A stretch of 59,724 bases of DNA from a virus, in IMG/VR virus record IMGVR_UViG_3300027917_000050, positions 1 through 59,724 of that record; one strand, written 5' to 3'. A program made the position numbers and the translations under genes. The notes beneath the pieces are model-generated. The model saw only the letters and a program-made list of their open reading frames with translations, was not told the origin of the DNA and did not search any database. Shown here piece by piece: positions 16,761-25,631 of the stretch (position 1 is its first letter; each line of letters begins with the position of its first letter).

Positions 16761-19261
16761 TATCCAAGCTGCTCAGAAACCTCTGCAATGATACCCATAT
16801 CATAAATATAAAGCGATTCGTCGAGAGTATCATCGGTAATTGTAAACGAAATCCACGGCGTCTCTCCGGCCTTTAACAGATGCCTGTTCCTGGCCATTGT
16901 CTCACTTGCATTCTTGGCTGCCATAGAACCTGCCCCACCCTGGGTAGACGTATCCGATTCGACATCGTTTTCTTCAAGCGACCATGTGTATGTCTTTAGA
17001 TCACCCTGGACCTTTACCCTGGTCGACAGTTCAATTAGATTAATAAAGAATGGACCCTGGCTGAATTCCCATATTACCTTACTCTCTATCGCGGTTCCGT
17101 TGTCATTCGTTCCGGCATTCATCTGATACAAGAAACCAGATGTCGAACCACCTGAAATCTGAATTGAATGAAGCTGGCCGGTATCGGACGACACATCCCT
17201 GAAACAGGACATACTGTCCGCATAAACGTCCTCGTACCAGACACCGTCAGTCAAATCATAACAGAAGAATTTATTGCAGGTCGTTGCCGAATTTCCACTG
17301 ACAATTCCTATTTTTATCATGTTCTCAGTCGAATCGTATGACAACCACATCTCATTTTCATATCCATTCCGAATGCACTCGCTAAATCTCTCATCAAAAT
17401 AGTTTTGAATGTCATCTGAGATACCGGTAATAACTTTTCCGTCCGACATGAATACACCATAGTGAGACAAAAAGAAAACCATTGTCTGCGCGTTAACCTG
17501 GGTACTTGTCAGCGTTGACTTCGAACCATCGACTACGTCGACAGACTTCGCATTAAGCGTACCCAACTTTGTAGACAAAACAATTTTTCCAAATGTCGAT
17601 GGACTGTATCCTTCAAAGATAGTTACACACCCACCCTTTGTTCCAAGTTCTTCCTGAAAAACCATGATCTCGTTATAGAAATTCGCAATAGCTTTTGTGG
17701 CATTCTCGCGCCCATCACCTGGCTGCAATATCGCAAAATCCGATCCGTTCAATTTCATATGTTCGCCGGACTCTGAAACATAGATATCTCGTGGGAATTT
17801 ATCAAAAGTGTAAAGTCCTCGGTTTTTCCATGCTCCGCAGGCGTATCCAACCCGGCCAAAATCATTAATGTTAAAGTATGGCATTCCAAGTAAAGATATC
17901 ACAGTGGATGCATCAACTGTAGCATCGACTGAAATCTGATACCAGTATGCCCGGTACTTTGTGTTATTGAATTGAGTCTTTTCCTCATCAGTTGGTCTCT
18001 GCCATGCTAACCATCCTGTCTCAAGAAACTCATTTGTTCCATCAACAAGCTGAGTAAGTGTTGCCCAGGAATCTCCATCCCAATATTTAATTGTCGGATC
18101 TGCTCCGGTCGTGTTGGTGGTTGACCCAAAGTCGATATAAACTGCTTCAAGAGGATATGGAGATGCGAAGTAAAGAAAATCTGACGATGTCATTCCTCCG
18201 ATATCGACTGCATCTCCGGCATAATTATAATAGATCCCATCTGCATCGACATAATGAAATGCTTGAACCATATCGGTTTCGACACTATTCCAGACATTGT
18301 GTAGCGGAACTGTGCTCGTAGAACCTGACACATAGGTTCCGTACGTCAACTGGGAGACTTCGCAGTTTGCTATTGATCCATTGTCTGCGGTGTAAACTTT
18401 GTACCAGAATCCACACTGACCAAACATATATCTTGATTGCTCAGTTGTCCTGGACGATGCTAAAGTAGACATTGTCATTGTCCCGGTCTGGGCAAGCGGT
18501 TTTCCACCGGATGCCGTCCCGTCTGTTACTGTCAATGTTGACCATGCCGTTCCGGTCCAATAATCAACCTTCATTGTCGTTGCAGCAGCATCATTGGCAG
18601 TGTCTATTGTCCAGTTAAGGATGTTCATCGGAACCTTTGTCATGATATAAATTGCGTCAAAGTCGTTTGTATAGTCACCTATATCTATTGCTACGGTCGT
18701 CGAGGTGTCCCTGTCGATTAGCGTAAATGTTCCGTCTACACCACCTGCCGGAAAATGATCATGTGCTGCTGAATCTTTTACAATGATAAATGCTTCAATT
18801 TCCTGGTCAACGCCTGCATATATCTGGTGCTGATCAACGCCATTCGCATAAAGCATATAATCGTTCACAACACCGAACGAAGCAGGAATAGATCCACTTG
18901 ACCCGGTATGGATAACTTCCCCGAAATCACCGGTAAACTGAGTCGGAATTGTCATCGTTGTATCTTGCTTATAGAGATCATCATTTCCGTATTGGACGAA
19001 TAGTGCCTGTTCAGATCTCTTTCCTTTCGATAGCTGAAATAGATTTTTTATTGAATCTGACGAAGCATTAGTCGCGACTGTTACCAGGTTATCATAACCC
19101 TTCCTGGTTTCAAAACCTGGGTGCCAGCATCTCATATTCTGAACGAGTGACTTCTCCCCAAAAGGAATAAGCGGACGTTCACGAATCGTGACCATTCCGC
19201 CTCTCATAGGAATGACGAGAAAGTCTCCCTTAGAAGTCTTCTTTATTCGGTAGTTATCCAT
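16760..19261 (-). CDS. Tail nozzle protein (tail tubular protein B-like)
   Basis: About 833 residues from the ATG at 19261, chosen because GGAGGAG lies 6 bases upstream and the start overlaps the stop of the adaptor gene by 8 bases; an upstream in-frame start 48 bases earlier lacks such a site. Early in the protein SLVQNMRCWHPGFETRKGYDNLV matches the 'N-terminal ring plus Arg/Lys-Gly' style of podovirus nozzle proteins, followed by repeated beta-rich segments with many short YW.G/TLT strands compatible with a propeller. It directly follows the adaptor gene, the usual order for the gp11/gp12 pair of T7-type tails. Size fits the family. The identification rests on order and general pattern rather than a specific motif. 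Confidence 0.6.
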   Translation of the reverse strand: MDNYRIKKTSKGDFLVIPMRGGMVTIRERPLIPFGEKSLVQNMRCWHPGFETRKGYDNLVTVATNASSDSIKNLFQLSKGKRSEQALFVQYGNDDLYKQDTTMTIPTQFTGDFGEVIHTGSSGSIPASFGVVNDYMLYANGVDQHQIYAGVDQEIEAFIIVKDSAAHDHFPAGGVDGTFTLIDRDTSTTVAIDIGDYTNDFDAIYIMTKVPMNILNWTIDTANDAAATTMKVDYWTGTAWSTLTVTDGTASGGKPLAQTGTMTMSTLASSRTTEQSRYMFGQCGFWYKVYTADNGSIANCEVSQLTYGTYVSGSTSTVPLHNVWNSVETDMVQAFHYVDADGIYYNYAGDAVDIGGMTSSDFLYFASPYPLEAVYIDFGSTTNTTGADPTIKYWDGDSWATLTQLVDGTNEFLETGWLAWQRPTDEEKTQFNNTKYRAYWYQISVDATVDASTVISLLGMPYFNINDFGRVGYACGAWKNRGLYTFDKFPRDIYVSESGEHMKLNGSDFAILQPGDGRENATKAIANFYNEIMVFQEELGTKGGCVTIFEGYSPSTFGKIVLSTKLGTLNAKSVDVVDGSKSTLTSTQVNAQTMVFFLSHYGVFMSDGKVITGISDDIQNYFDERFSECIRNGYENEMWLSYDSTENMIKIGIVSGNSATTCNKFFCYDLTDGVWYEDVYADSMSCFRDVSSDTGQLHSIQISGGSTSGFLYQMNAGTNDNGTAIESKVIWEFSQGPFFINLIELSTRVKVQGDLKTYTWSLEENDVESDTSTQGGAGSMAAKNASETMARNRHLLKAGETPWISFTITDDTLDESLYIYDMGIIAEVSEQLG

Positions 19262-20006
19262 TAAAAACTCCTCCGCCACCGAATCCTCTGGATCTATTCT
19301 TTGAACCACCTGTAAATGCCAACTCAGGCTTAACGTGATAATCGTCTATATTTCCTCGACCCCTGTCAACTTCCTGTTGGGCATTGTCGCGCTCCGCCAT
19401 ATAGAGACCATGATAATAGTCTCCAAGTTCTGGGTTTGACCATCTCTGATTTGTCATTCTTAGCATCTTACTGACGATACCAAATGTTAAAGCCTCCTGG
19501 TACTTGCTAAACATAAATCCTGGAGCAGTCGTTGCGTTGAGTGCCGGTCTCAGCCACACGCGAACCTTCAACCCGTCTGTAGATGCAACAGAAGGTGTAT
19601 CGATAAGATATATCTTTCCGTCCAACTCATCGAAGAAACACCTATAGGGTACCGGGGCAGAGTCGCGGTCTTCCCAGGTCTTGTCGTATTCATCTAAATA
19701 TTCTCTGGATTTTATTCCAAGGGGGGAATATAGAGAATCGTCGGCACCGTCCTCCTTAAACTTTGCGGAGTCCAGACCTATTACTTCTCCTGCGTCAGTG
19801 TTTGTGGTTCCAGGGGTGAGGGTATATGATTTTGTTTCTGCAACAATAGATATATCGTCAAGCGTTTCCTTCCAACAATGGGTCCAATCGCAAAAGTCCC
19901 TGAACGTGCGGACGGTAGCGCGCAGTAATATTGCTGCCTCATTTGTCGCACCTGAAACATAATCCTCGACATAGGTGTCGAGGGTCGTCAAGGCAGTCCC
20001 TGCCAT
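19254..20006 (-). CDS. Head-tail adaptor (tail tubular protein A-like)
   Basis: A 250-residue protein with AGGAGG upstream. The N-terminal helices contain LLRATVRTFRDFCDWTHCW followed by a strand ISIVAETKSYTL, and the C-terminal half has FMFSKYQEALTFGIVSKMLRM and GLYMAERDNAQQEVDRGRGN, the helical pattern of podovirus adaptor/gatekeeper proteins that dock under the portal. It sits between a capsid-cluster gene and the nozzle gene. The last 20 residues are Gly-rich. Role: connects the portal to the nozzle and helps hold the DNA in the head. Confidence 0.65.
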   Translation of the reverse strand: MAGTALTTLDTYVEDYVSGATNEAAILLRATVRTFRDFCDWTHCWKETLDDISIVAETKSYTLTPGTTNTDAGEVIGLDSAKFKEDGADDSLYSPLGIKSREYLDEYDKTWEDRDSAPVPYRCFFDELDGKIYLIDTPSVASTDGLKVRVWLRPALNATTAPGFMFSKYQEALTFGIVSKMLRMTNQRWSNPELGDYYHGLYMAERDNAQQEVDRGRGNIDDYHVKPELAFTGGSKNRSRGFGGGGVFNG

Positions 20007-20016
20007 TGTCTACCTC

Positions 20017-20520
20017 CTATTTTTTATAGAGAGAATTCGACGAGGCAAGGGTGGCAAGGATGGAATGCGCCTGCTGCTTCATTTCATCAAGTTGATCCAT
20101 TTGAAGCAGAGATATTTCATATTTCCGCAGCATATATTCTTCTACACTCGACTTCTTCTTAAGTCTGTTTATTTTTGTAACTTCCTCTTTAAGAAGATCT
20201 TCCTGCGTAATTTCAAGTTTTCCACCCTCTCCCGTTGCGAGAGGAGAAACAGTATCTGAATCCAGACTGTCGAGGATTACATTATCCTCGTCTTCATCTG
20301 AAACATACCCATCGTCTTCAGCATTGGCCTCATCTCCAAGGTCTTCCTCAAATTCTTCGCGTTCGCCTTGACCATGGTAATTCGGGTCTTCCATATATTT
20401 CTTTGCTTCTGCCACGGTGATCGGACGCATGTCCGGTTTGGTAGCAAGGACCTCTGTCCATATATAAACGTGAGACCTCTGGCCTTTTCTCTCTTGAAGT
20501 AAATATTTAGGATGTCCCAT
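20017..20520 (-). CDS. Acidic hypothetical protein in the capsid-tail cluster
   Basis: A 167-residue protein with a basic, folded N-terminus (HPKYLLQERKGQRSHVYIWTEVLA) that resembles small phage head proteins, a strongly acidic linker (about 55-85, many Glu/Asp) and a helical C-terminus. It lies between the capsid accessory gene and the adaptor. Such proteins are often minor head or head-completion components. The family is not recognised. Confidence 0.45.
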   Translation of the reverse strand: MGHPKYLLQERKGQRSHVYIWTEVLATKPDMRPITVAEAKKYMEDPNYHGQGEREEFEEDLGDEANAEDDGYVSDEDEDNVILDSLDSDTVSPLATGEGGKLEITQEDLLKEEVTKINRLKKKSSVEEYMLRKYEISLLQMDQLDEMKQQAHSILATLASSNSLYKK

Positions 20521-20543
20521 TTTATCCCCCTTTTAATGGATAT

Positions 20544-20608
20544 AGGGAGGCCGATCCTACCCATGGAAATCACCTAAGGATGTCCCTGGATCAGATCTCG
20601 GCCTCCCT
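20544..20608 (-). other. Intergenic stem-loop downstream of the capsid accessory gene
   Basis: A perfect 11-bp inverted repeat (AGGGAGGCCGA at 20544-20554 and its complement at 20598-20608) encloses 43 bases that contain further weaker pairing (GATCC/GGATC). No run of T follows on the leftward strand, so it is not a simple intrinsic terminator. It could protect or process the capsid mRNA, or reduce transcription into the tail genes. Confidence 0.4.
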
Positions 20609-20626
20609 GATTATTGGTGATGGATA

Positions 20627-21160
20627 TTACAGACTCTGGTCTACGAGGAAACCCCATGCGAATACGGTGAATACCGCAGTGTCGTATGTGATGTTCGACG
20701 TAAAAGTAATGTCAATCGTACCATCGGTGACAAACATATCTCTGGATGCATCGAAAGAACCGTCGAGGGCAACAAGGCCGGGAAACCGGCTATCTGCCGT
20801 CGCCAGGTCATCACTAAAATAAGCATTCGGATCGGCAGCAGAAGCGTCAAGGACGATCTGCGTTTCCGTCGTGCTCGTATTTCCGTAGGTGATATTCGCA
20901 GTCTCACCTTCTGCAGTCGCGATAACATTTCCTACACCCAGAAGAACGAATCCGTCCGGCACCTTGAAAACTTCCAAGACATCATTCAGGACGAAACCGG
21001 AAAAACTGGTCAACGGCGTATTCGGTGAGGCAGCAAGTGCCAGTTTGCCGTAGTCAGTCGAAATAAGGGTCGGAAGATCAATTTTCTTCTGCATGGTAAT
21101 CATGCCGGGTGCCTCGTACGGAACGCCTGCGCCCAAACCCAAAAAAGTATATTGTGCCAT
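20627..21160 (-). CDS. Probable capsid decoration or accessory protein
   Basis: A 177-residue protein directly downstream of the major capsid gene, with AGGAGG upstream. It is beta-rich and acidic, with a Gly-rich start (YTFLGLGAGVPYEAPGMI) and a core built of short strands (GFVLLGVGNVIATAEGETANITYG). Placement between capsid and adaptor genes, size and composition match capsid cement or decoration proteins. Stem-loops flank it on both sides. The exact family is not recognised. Confidence 0.5.
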   Translation of the reverse strand: MAQYTFLGLGAGVPYEAPGMITMQKKIDLPTLISTDYGKLALAASPNTPLTSFSGFVLNDVLEVFKVPDGFVLLGVGNVIATAEGETANITYGNTSTTETQIVLDASAADPNAYFSDDLATADSRFPGLVALDGSFDASRDMFVTDGTIDITFTSNITYDTAVFTVFAWGFLVDQSL

Positions 21161-21188
21161 TTTAAAACCTCCTAATAAATTTCAAACA

Positions 21189-21234
21189 GCAGGCCGGGTT
21201 TGTCCCTAATACAGGGACTCCCCCGACCCACTGC
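21189..21234 (-). other. Structured spacer downstream of the capsid gene
   Basis: Nested inverted repeats: GTCCCT/AGGGAC with a 5-base loop (21202-21218), GGGT/ACCC outside it (21196-21199 and 21226-21229) and GCAG/CTGC at the edge (21189-21192 and 21231-21234). There is no following T-tract, so partial termination or mRNA stabilisation is more likely than full termination. Confidence 0.4.
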
Positions 21235-21255
21235 CGGGGGGATTCCCGTTACTGA

Positions 21256-22179
21256 TTAACTGGATTTGCGGATGTACAAGTCAATCAACGACTCGGTCTT
21301 CAGCGTGTTCCAACCGAATACATTGAGACCGCGAACCAGGGTACCAAAGGTACTTTCGGCGCGGAGACTTTCCATCTTAGTCATCTGGGCAGCAAAAGAT
21401 ATTGCCGACTTGTGACCAAACATGGAGTGATATGCCGTGTATCCACCATCAGATGCGGTGGAAATCAGGTTTGACTTGTAAAGCGTAAAGGTGTCGATGA
21501 CACCCAGTCGGCCATTGCGGAGAATGCTCTGACCGTCGCCGGACAGTGATGCATCCTTAAGATCAGACTTGAGGATCATGCCGCAGGCCCAGGCCGGGAG
21601 CAGACCCCAACGGTCTGTCTCAGGAACGTTCTGCTCGTCGAGGACGGTTCCACAGTCAACGATGACTTCAAGGATGTTCGCTTTCGTAAGCGCAAGGATG
21701 TCGCCTGTGGTTCCAAGATCGATGTCGCCGGATATCGCACCAGCACTTGTGCCTTTATTAGAGGCATGGGCATCGGAATAGACATCGGCCAAGAAATCGG
21801 TGTCGACGGAAATTTTCATCTGCTGAGACGCATCACGACTCCAGGAGTCCATGAGCGCGATATCGGTTTGATGCTTATCGATATCATCACAGACGAAATT
21901 AAAGTATTTTGCCCTGTCAATGGGCAATTCTACGTTCGGGGCTTCAGGACGTTGAATCTGAAGACTCTGTCCCTTGACGTAATTGCGGATAGCTATATCC
22001 GGCACCGTACGAATAATGACCTTGTCGCCTTGATCTTTGATCTCGCCTTCGTAGTCGGTATTCGAAATGGCTGCAATTACGGTTGCCTCATAAAATTTAA
22101 CCAAAAGTTTTCCCGACCAAATTTCGGGAATGAAAGTACCGGAATATTGCGGATGACCGGCTGCAACTGAAACTGCCAT
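21256..22179 (-). CDS. Major capsid protein
   Basis: A 307-residue protein with AGGAGG upstream, immediately after the scaffold gene. The N-terminal QYSGTFIPEIWSGKLLVKFYE is the typical extended N-arm entry of HK97-fold capsid proteins, followed by ISNTDYEGEIKDQGDKVIIRTVPDI, a common pattern in such proteins. The rest alternates helices and strands with a late HKSAISFAAQMTKMES segment often seen near the C-terminal A-domain. Size and the order portal, scaffold, capsid, adaptor agree. It forms the head shell. An 11-residue stretch of its N-arm recurs in a small protein next to terS (see findings). Confidence 0.85.
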   Translation of the reverse strand: MAVSVAAGHPQYSGTFIPEIWSGKLLVKFYEATVIAAISNTDYEGEIKDQGDKVIIRTVPDIAIRNYVKGQSLQIQRPEAPNVELPIDRAKYFNFVCDDIDKHQTDIALMDSWSRDASQQMKISVDTDFLADVYSDAHASNKGTSAGAISGDIDLGTTGDILALTKANILEVIVDCGTVLDEQNVPETDRWGLLPAWACGMILKSDLKDASLSGDGQSILRNGRLGVIDTFTLYKSNLISTASDGGYTAYHSMFGHKSAISFAAQMTKMESLRAESTFGTLVRGLNVFGWNTLKTESLIDLYIRKSS

Positions 22180-22253
22180 GATAGACCTCCTTAAAAATTA
22201 TATTTATACAGGTCCATCAGGTCGGGAAGAAAAGTGAGGGGGGGGTGGGTAAA

Positions 22254-23339
22254 TTATCCCTGTGCTTTCCTTGCTGCCATAAGACCTTTCTGAAACCTGC
22301 GTGATATTTCGTTAAAAACCTCAAGATTATGAGGACTCGGTTTTTTGGCGTAATTGGTAGACGCTTGAGTGACTTCCTCCTGAGTAGGATATGTCTCCGG
22401 TTCCCTACCCGTATCAGAAGCAGTGGTTTCCTCAGGCATTGCCTGCGATGATAAACCCGTCTGGTCAACTATATTGGTGTTTCCGACCTTCGGGGCAGGC
22501 TGAACGGTTTTCTTTCCTACCTCAATACCGGTAGCAACTCCGAATTCTCTGATGATAGAAGCAGCCTGAGGTGCGCGCAAGTTCTGCACCGCAAAGTCAT
22601 ACATCTGTTTCCATTCATAACCGGATCTTGGATCTACACCCAATATCCAGCCCTGGAACTCAGGTGAAACCGTGACTTCTCTCCACTTCGGAACTTCAGA
22701 ATCGAGGGACTTGTAAAACTTCTCCTGGGCAGACTCAAATACCATGCTTTCAAGTCTATCCATGCGAGGATTGTTCTGCGCCGGAGCATCCTGATTCTTC
22801 AATCGCGACATCAGTGATTGGATGAGATCGGCCTGCGCGTTCATTCCTTCTGCCATGTAAACAATCTCGTCACCGTACCCGGCAACGCTGTCAAGATCTA
22901 TCTTTTTGATCTTGGTGGCATCAATAACAGGAACATTTTCGGCTGCCGGTGCTTCGGACTGCCGGTGCTGAAATGCGCTAAGTTGCTCTGCCTGGTGATT
23001 AACCAGATTCTGAAGATTCTGCATCCCCTGCTGCAAAGATTTAATCTCACCATCCTTTGCGTTAAACATCCCCTGTAAGACATCATACTTGTGTTTCCAG
23101 TTCTGATTGTCTTCCGGCAGTGGTTCGGCCTTCGTCGGTTCCGGTTTAGGTTTCACTTCTGCCGGGATGTCTTCGCTCGGATTGTCAACTATGACATCCT
23201 CTGCTTCAGGTACGGCAGGTGTCTCACCTCCTGCCAGCAATTCATCAGCCTTTTCTCCCTGTACTTTAACAGCATCAGGAATTTTGACCTGATGAGAATC
23301 TTCTTGCTTTCCTTTGCCTACCCTTTTCCTTTTTGCCAT
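22254..23339 (-). CDS. Capsid scaffolding protein
   Basis: About 361 residues from the ATG at 23339, which has AGGAGG 5-6 bases upstream; an extension to 23399 has no site. The N-terminus is Lys/Arg-rich, followed by an acidic Pro/Glu region, then a coiled coil (about 85-135, starting near NWKHKYDVLQGMFNAKD) typical of phage scaffolds, and a C-terminal helix (EISRRFQKGLMAARKAQG) with the basic end that in related phages contacts the coat protein. It lies just before the capsid gene. Role: internal scaffold for head assembly. It is the first gene behind a TTGACA promoter. Confidence 0.8.
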   Translation of the reverse strand: MAKRKRVGKGKQEDSHQVKIPDAVKVQGEKADELLAGGETPAVPEAEDVIVDNPSEDIPAEVKPKPEPTKAEPLPEDNQNWKHKYDVLQGMFNAKDGEIKSLQQGMQNLQNLVNHQAEQLSAFQHRQSEAPAAENVPVIDATKIKKIDLDSVAGYGDEIVYMAEGMNAQADLIQSLMSRLKNQDAPAQNNPRMDRLESMVFESAQEKFYKSLDSEVPKWREVTVSPEFQGWILGVDPRSGYEWKQMYDFAVQNLRAPQAASIIREFGVATGIEVGKKTVQPAPKVGNTNIVDQTGLSSQAMPEETTASDTGREPETYPTQEEVTQASTNYAKKPSPHNLEVFNEISRRFQKGLMAARKAQG

Positions 23340-23448
23340 TTTAAGCCTCCTATTTCCGATTTGTCTATCAGACAGTGTTCGTTGGCATATAAGGATCATG
23401 CACTCGGCAGTATTCCCTTATGCCGGGAGACAATTCCCCCTAAAAAAA

Positions 23449-23477
23449 ACAGTATCTATATATTGGTCATATGTCAA
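23449..23477 (-). promoter_or_regulatory. Probable promoter of the scaffold-capsid operon
   Basis: On the leftward strand TTGACA (23477-23472), 17 bases, then TACTGT (23454-23449), in a 104-bp AT-rich spacer ahead of the scaffold gene. The -35 is perfect and the spacing ideal; the -10 is weak, suggesting dependence on an activator or on template state. The sense of the neighbouring genes fits late gene control. Confidence 0.5.
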
Positions 23478-23505
23478 GTAAAAATCAAGTGTTATGACAT
23501 AAAAC

Positions 23506-23901
23506 CTAAAGTTTTTCAGTATACATTATGGTGTATCCATCTTCAAGATGATATTCATCAAAGATCGGATATCCTACAAACCCACCGATTTCATTACGAT
23601 TATAGACGTATATCCCTGATCTCCATTCATCTTCTTTTTCTTCATACATGCGATTTTCGACTTTAATATTTTTTTCTTTAAATACGTTATCAAAGTAACT
23701 TGGATCTTTTAGACCCCTTCGAAAGTTGACCCCCATAGACACCAAGATGGTTTCAAGTCGTCTACCCTGGAACTCATGAGCATCGGCAGCCGACTTAAAT
23801 TTCTTATAAATCCGGCCTTTCTTCTTCAAGAAAATCTCAAGATTCAGGATATCCCGGTCCCTGATGTCGTCCAGTGTATCGGTTTTAAATTCATGCGCCA
23901 T
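23506..23901 (-). CDS. Hypothetical protein upstream of the scaffold operon
   Basis: 131 residues from the ATG at 23901, which has GGAG 6 bases upstream and overlaps the preceding stop by 11 bases. The sequence is mixed alpha/beta and charged (DIRDRDILNLEIFLKKKGR, later GGFVGYPIFDEYHLEDGYTI). No membrane segment or motif is recognised. It closes the portal-side gene group before the scaffold promoter. Confidence 0.5.
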   Translation of the reverse strand: MAHEFKTDTLDDIRDRDILNLEIFLKKKGRIYKKFKSAADAHEFQGRRLETILVSMGVNFRRGLKDPSYFDNVFKEKNIKVENRMYEEKEDEWRSGIYVYNRNEIGGFVGYPIFDEYHLEDGYTIMYTEKL

Positions 23902-24334
23902 ATGATACTCCATATATTTGTTGGGGTTCAATTGGCAATTGGTAAGGTTCTTGATCAACCCTTCTTAGCGCATGTGGAAGGACCTTCTCCGAAAAAAGCA
24001 TAAGCATATCTCTGGTATCTCCAAGATGCTTTTTGACTGCCTCTAATTCAGATTCGGTTGAATCCTGTTTTCGAGGACCAAACATCTTGACAAGACCATC
24101 CCTTAAAGCCTGCGCCATATGCCTGTCCATTCGCAAGAAGTTCATTTCGTTTATCTTAAGTGCTTCACCTTTCGAATGACGGTGTATTTTCCATCCAAAG
24201 TCAGACATCTCATATATCTCAATGTAATCAGGTGTGGATCTATAAAAAATGATCTCAACCTCGTCTGTCGCAACACTGTCTCTGATCTCGACCCTTAGGT
24301 CTCCGAATAATTTATAAGTTCCTTCTTCAGCCAT
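23891..24334 (-). CDS. Hypothetical protein in the portal-scaffold interval
   Basis: 147 residues, strong AAGGAGGT site, overlapping both neighbours by 8-11 bases, so translation is coupled. The first half is beta-rich (EVEIIFYRSTPDYIEIYEMSDFGW), the second helical with a DTRDMLMLFSEKVLPHALRR segment resembling small phage proteins found between portal and capsid genes. Function unknown. Confidence 0.5.
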   Translation of the reverse strand: MAEEGTYKLFGDLRVEIRDSVATDEVEIIFYRSTPDYIEIYEMSDFGWKIHRHSKGEALKINEMNFLRMDRHMAQALRDGLVKMFGPRKQDSTESELEAVKKHLGDTRDMLMLFSEKVLPHALRRVDQEPYQLPIEPQQIYGVSYGA

Positions 24335-24554
24335 TCTTACCTCCTTGAATGTTTAATTTGGAGGTATCAACTTTCGGAACTATAATTCGATTATCTTCTT
24401 TTCGAGGAGTGATACCGATAGAATGAGAAATGATCTGACCGCTAATTATTGTCATTGCAGGAACGAGATCTACTTTAAAATTTTCCAGGACTGCATCTAT
24501 GGCATCCCTGGCACCTTCGACCCTATTCCTCTGTTCCTTCGTAAGTTCTGACAT
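24327..24554 (-). CDS. Small hypothetical protein
   Basis: 75 residues with a GGGGGG ribosome site. A helical N-terminus (RVEGARDAIDAVLENF) leads to an amphipathic or weakly hydrophobic stretch (VDLVPAMTIISGQIISHSIGI) and a basic end. It overlaps the next gene. No family recognised; a minor head protein is possible from position. Confidence 0.45.
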   Translation of the reverse strand: MSELTKEQRNRVEGARDAIDAVLENFKVDLVPAMTIISGQIISHSIGITPRKEDNRIIVPKVDTSKLNIQGGKNG

Positions 24555-24622
24555 AATTCCCCCCTTATTTTTTTATATTATCGGCTGATATAAAACAAAA
24601 ATTAAAATGGTTAATATTTAAA

Positions 24623-24952
24623 TCATTTGTCACCTACAAATCGCTCATACAGTTCGAAGGTATCGTGGTTCAGCTTCTTCTGCTTGTCGGACATCTTTAA
24701 AGCATCGACGATAATGGCCATCAACGTGTCAGAAATTTCGACTTCCTTTGTATAAAACTTTCCCCTGTCTTTATTTGGTTCAATCCAGTTAATATTGCCA
24801 TTATCTGAATAAACAAACTTAAGCATTTTATTTTCCTTGTCGGAAAACGAAAGATCCTCTCGCAACTTTCTTATCTGCTTAAGTGTTTTAAAGTCGCCTT
24901 CCTTCGGAACAACACTCAATAAAACGATTCGTTCTTTAACAGTAACCTTCAT
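24623..24952 (-). CDS. Conserved-type phage protein of unknown function
   Basis: 109 residues with a GGGGG site. The pattern VKERIVLLSVVPKEGDFKTLKQIRKLREDL, then strands around NINWIEP and a C-terminal helix ending FELYERFVGDK, matches a small protein type that I have seen in several phages, sometimes near structural genes. It is compact and without cysteines. No enzymatic motif; role unknown. A 68-base AT-rich spacer with no evident gene follows it. Confidence 0.5.
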   Translation of the reverse strand: MKVTVKERIVLLSVVPKEGDFKTLKQIRKLREDLSFSDKENKMLKFVYSDNGNINWIEPNKDRGKFYTKEVEISDTLMAIIVDALKMSDKQKKLNHDTFELYERFVGDK

Positions 24953-24972
24953 AATTTCCCCCTTTTATTTTT

Positions 24973-25206
24973 TTATGGTTGAGGTACGTCGTCGTATGTA
25001 ACAACAAGTTTCCCGGTATCGTCAACGTCAGCCTTCTTTACTTTGTGCTGCCCTGACGGTGGCCCGGTAATCACTATATTCAGCGCATCGAAGTCTATCG
25101 CATCCGTCCTGCTTATTGAAGACGTTGCATTGTTTATCGCAGTCACTATATCGTCGTCCGTCAGTGCCTGTGCATTTGGGTCCAGGGTAATTGTTTGGAG
25201 TGCCAT
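24973..25206 (-). CDS. Small beta-type hypothetical protein
   Basis: 77 residues, starting at an ATG that overlaps the previous stop (TAATG) with GGAGGAGAAGG ahead. A helix (DDDIVTAINNAT) is followed by strands (ALNIVITGPP, KLVVTYDDVPQP). Its C-terminus resembles that of the preceding 52-residue protein (KLKVVYEDEEP), suggesting related beta pieces, perhaps fibre or decoration accessories. Confidence 0.45.
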   Translation of the reverse strand: MALQTITLDPNAQALTDDDIVTAINNATSSISRTDAIDFDALNIVITGPPSGQHKVKKADVDDTGKLVVTYDDVPQP

Positions 25207-25364
25207 TATCCTTCTCCTCCTCCCCCGTTTTGTGGTTCTTCGTCTTCGTAAACTACCTTAAGTTTACCATTTTCTACATAAATCTTTTTAATTTGCTTTC
25301 CATTATCTGGTATATCTTTAAAGGGATTAGGGACACCACTCCATCGTGGTGCATTCCATGCCAT
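25206..25364 (-). CDS. Very small structural-type protein (52 residues)
   Basis: ATG at 25364 with GGGGGAATT upstream; stop overlaps the next ATG. The sequence opens MAWNAPRWSGVPNPFKD and has a KIYVENGKLKVVYEDEE strand pair, ending in a Gly-rich GEG tail that also encodes the next gene's ribosome site. Its position in a run of tightly coupled small genes supports expression. Function unknown. Confidence 0.5.
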   Translation of the reverse strand: MAWNAPRWSGVPNPFKDIPDNGKQIKKIYVENGKLKVVYEDEEPQNGGGGEG

Positions 25365-25376
25365 AATTCCCCCATA

Positions 25377-25568
25377 TTAGACATCATATTCGTCAATTCT
25401 AATCGTGACTTTAATAGTCCATTTTTTACCAACTGGACATTGTTCGTCAACATGATCGGTTATATCGCCTGCAGATCCAGTTCTGATTTGCACTCTTTCT
25501 CCTGCCAAAATTTCTATCTCGTCGTAGCCAACCAATCTCCTACCTTTTTCATACTCGGTTAGATCCAT
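25377..25568 (-). CDS. Small hypothetical protein
   Basis: 63 residues with AAGGA upstream. The centre GDITDHVDEQCPVGKKWTIKVTIRIDE looks like a beta-sandwich edge, as in small virion-associated proteins that carry a fibre domain. It follows a hairpin that separates it from the 280-residue structural protein. Function unknown. Confidence 0.45.
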   Translation of the reverse strand: MDLTEYEKGRRLVGYDEIEILAGERVQIRTGSAGDITDHVDEQCPVGKKWTIKVTIRIDEYDV

Positions 25569-25593
25569 TTTTATAATCCTTGTTTAAAGTATT

Positions 25594-25617
25594 GGAGTTG
25601 CCCATTTGGACAACTCC
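25594..25617 (-). terminator. Stem-loop with 10-bp stem (possible weak terminator)
   Basis: GGAGTTGTCC and GGGCAACTCC (one G-T pair) with an AAAT loop, 14 bases downstream of the 280-residue structural gene on the leftward strand. Only short T runs follow, so it may reduce rather than stop transcription into the small downstream genes. Confidence 0.45.
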
Positions 25618-25631
25618 ATTAATTTATACAA

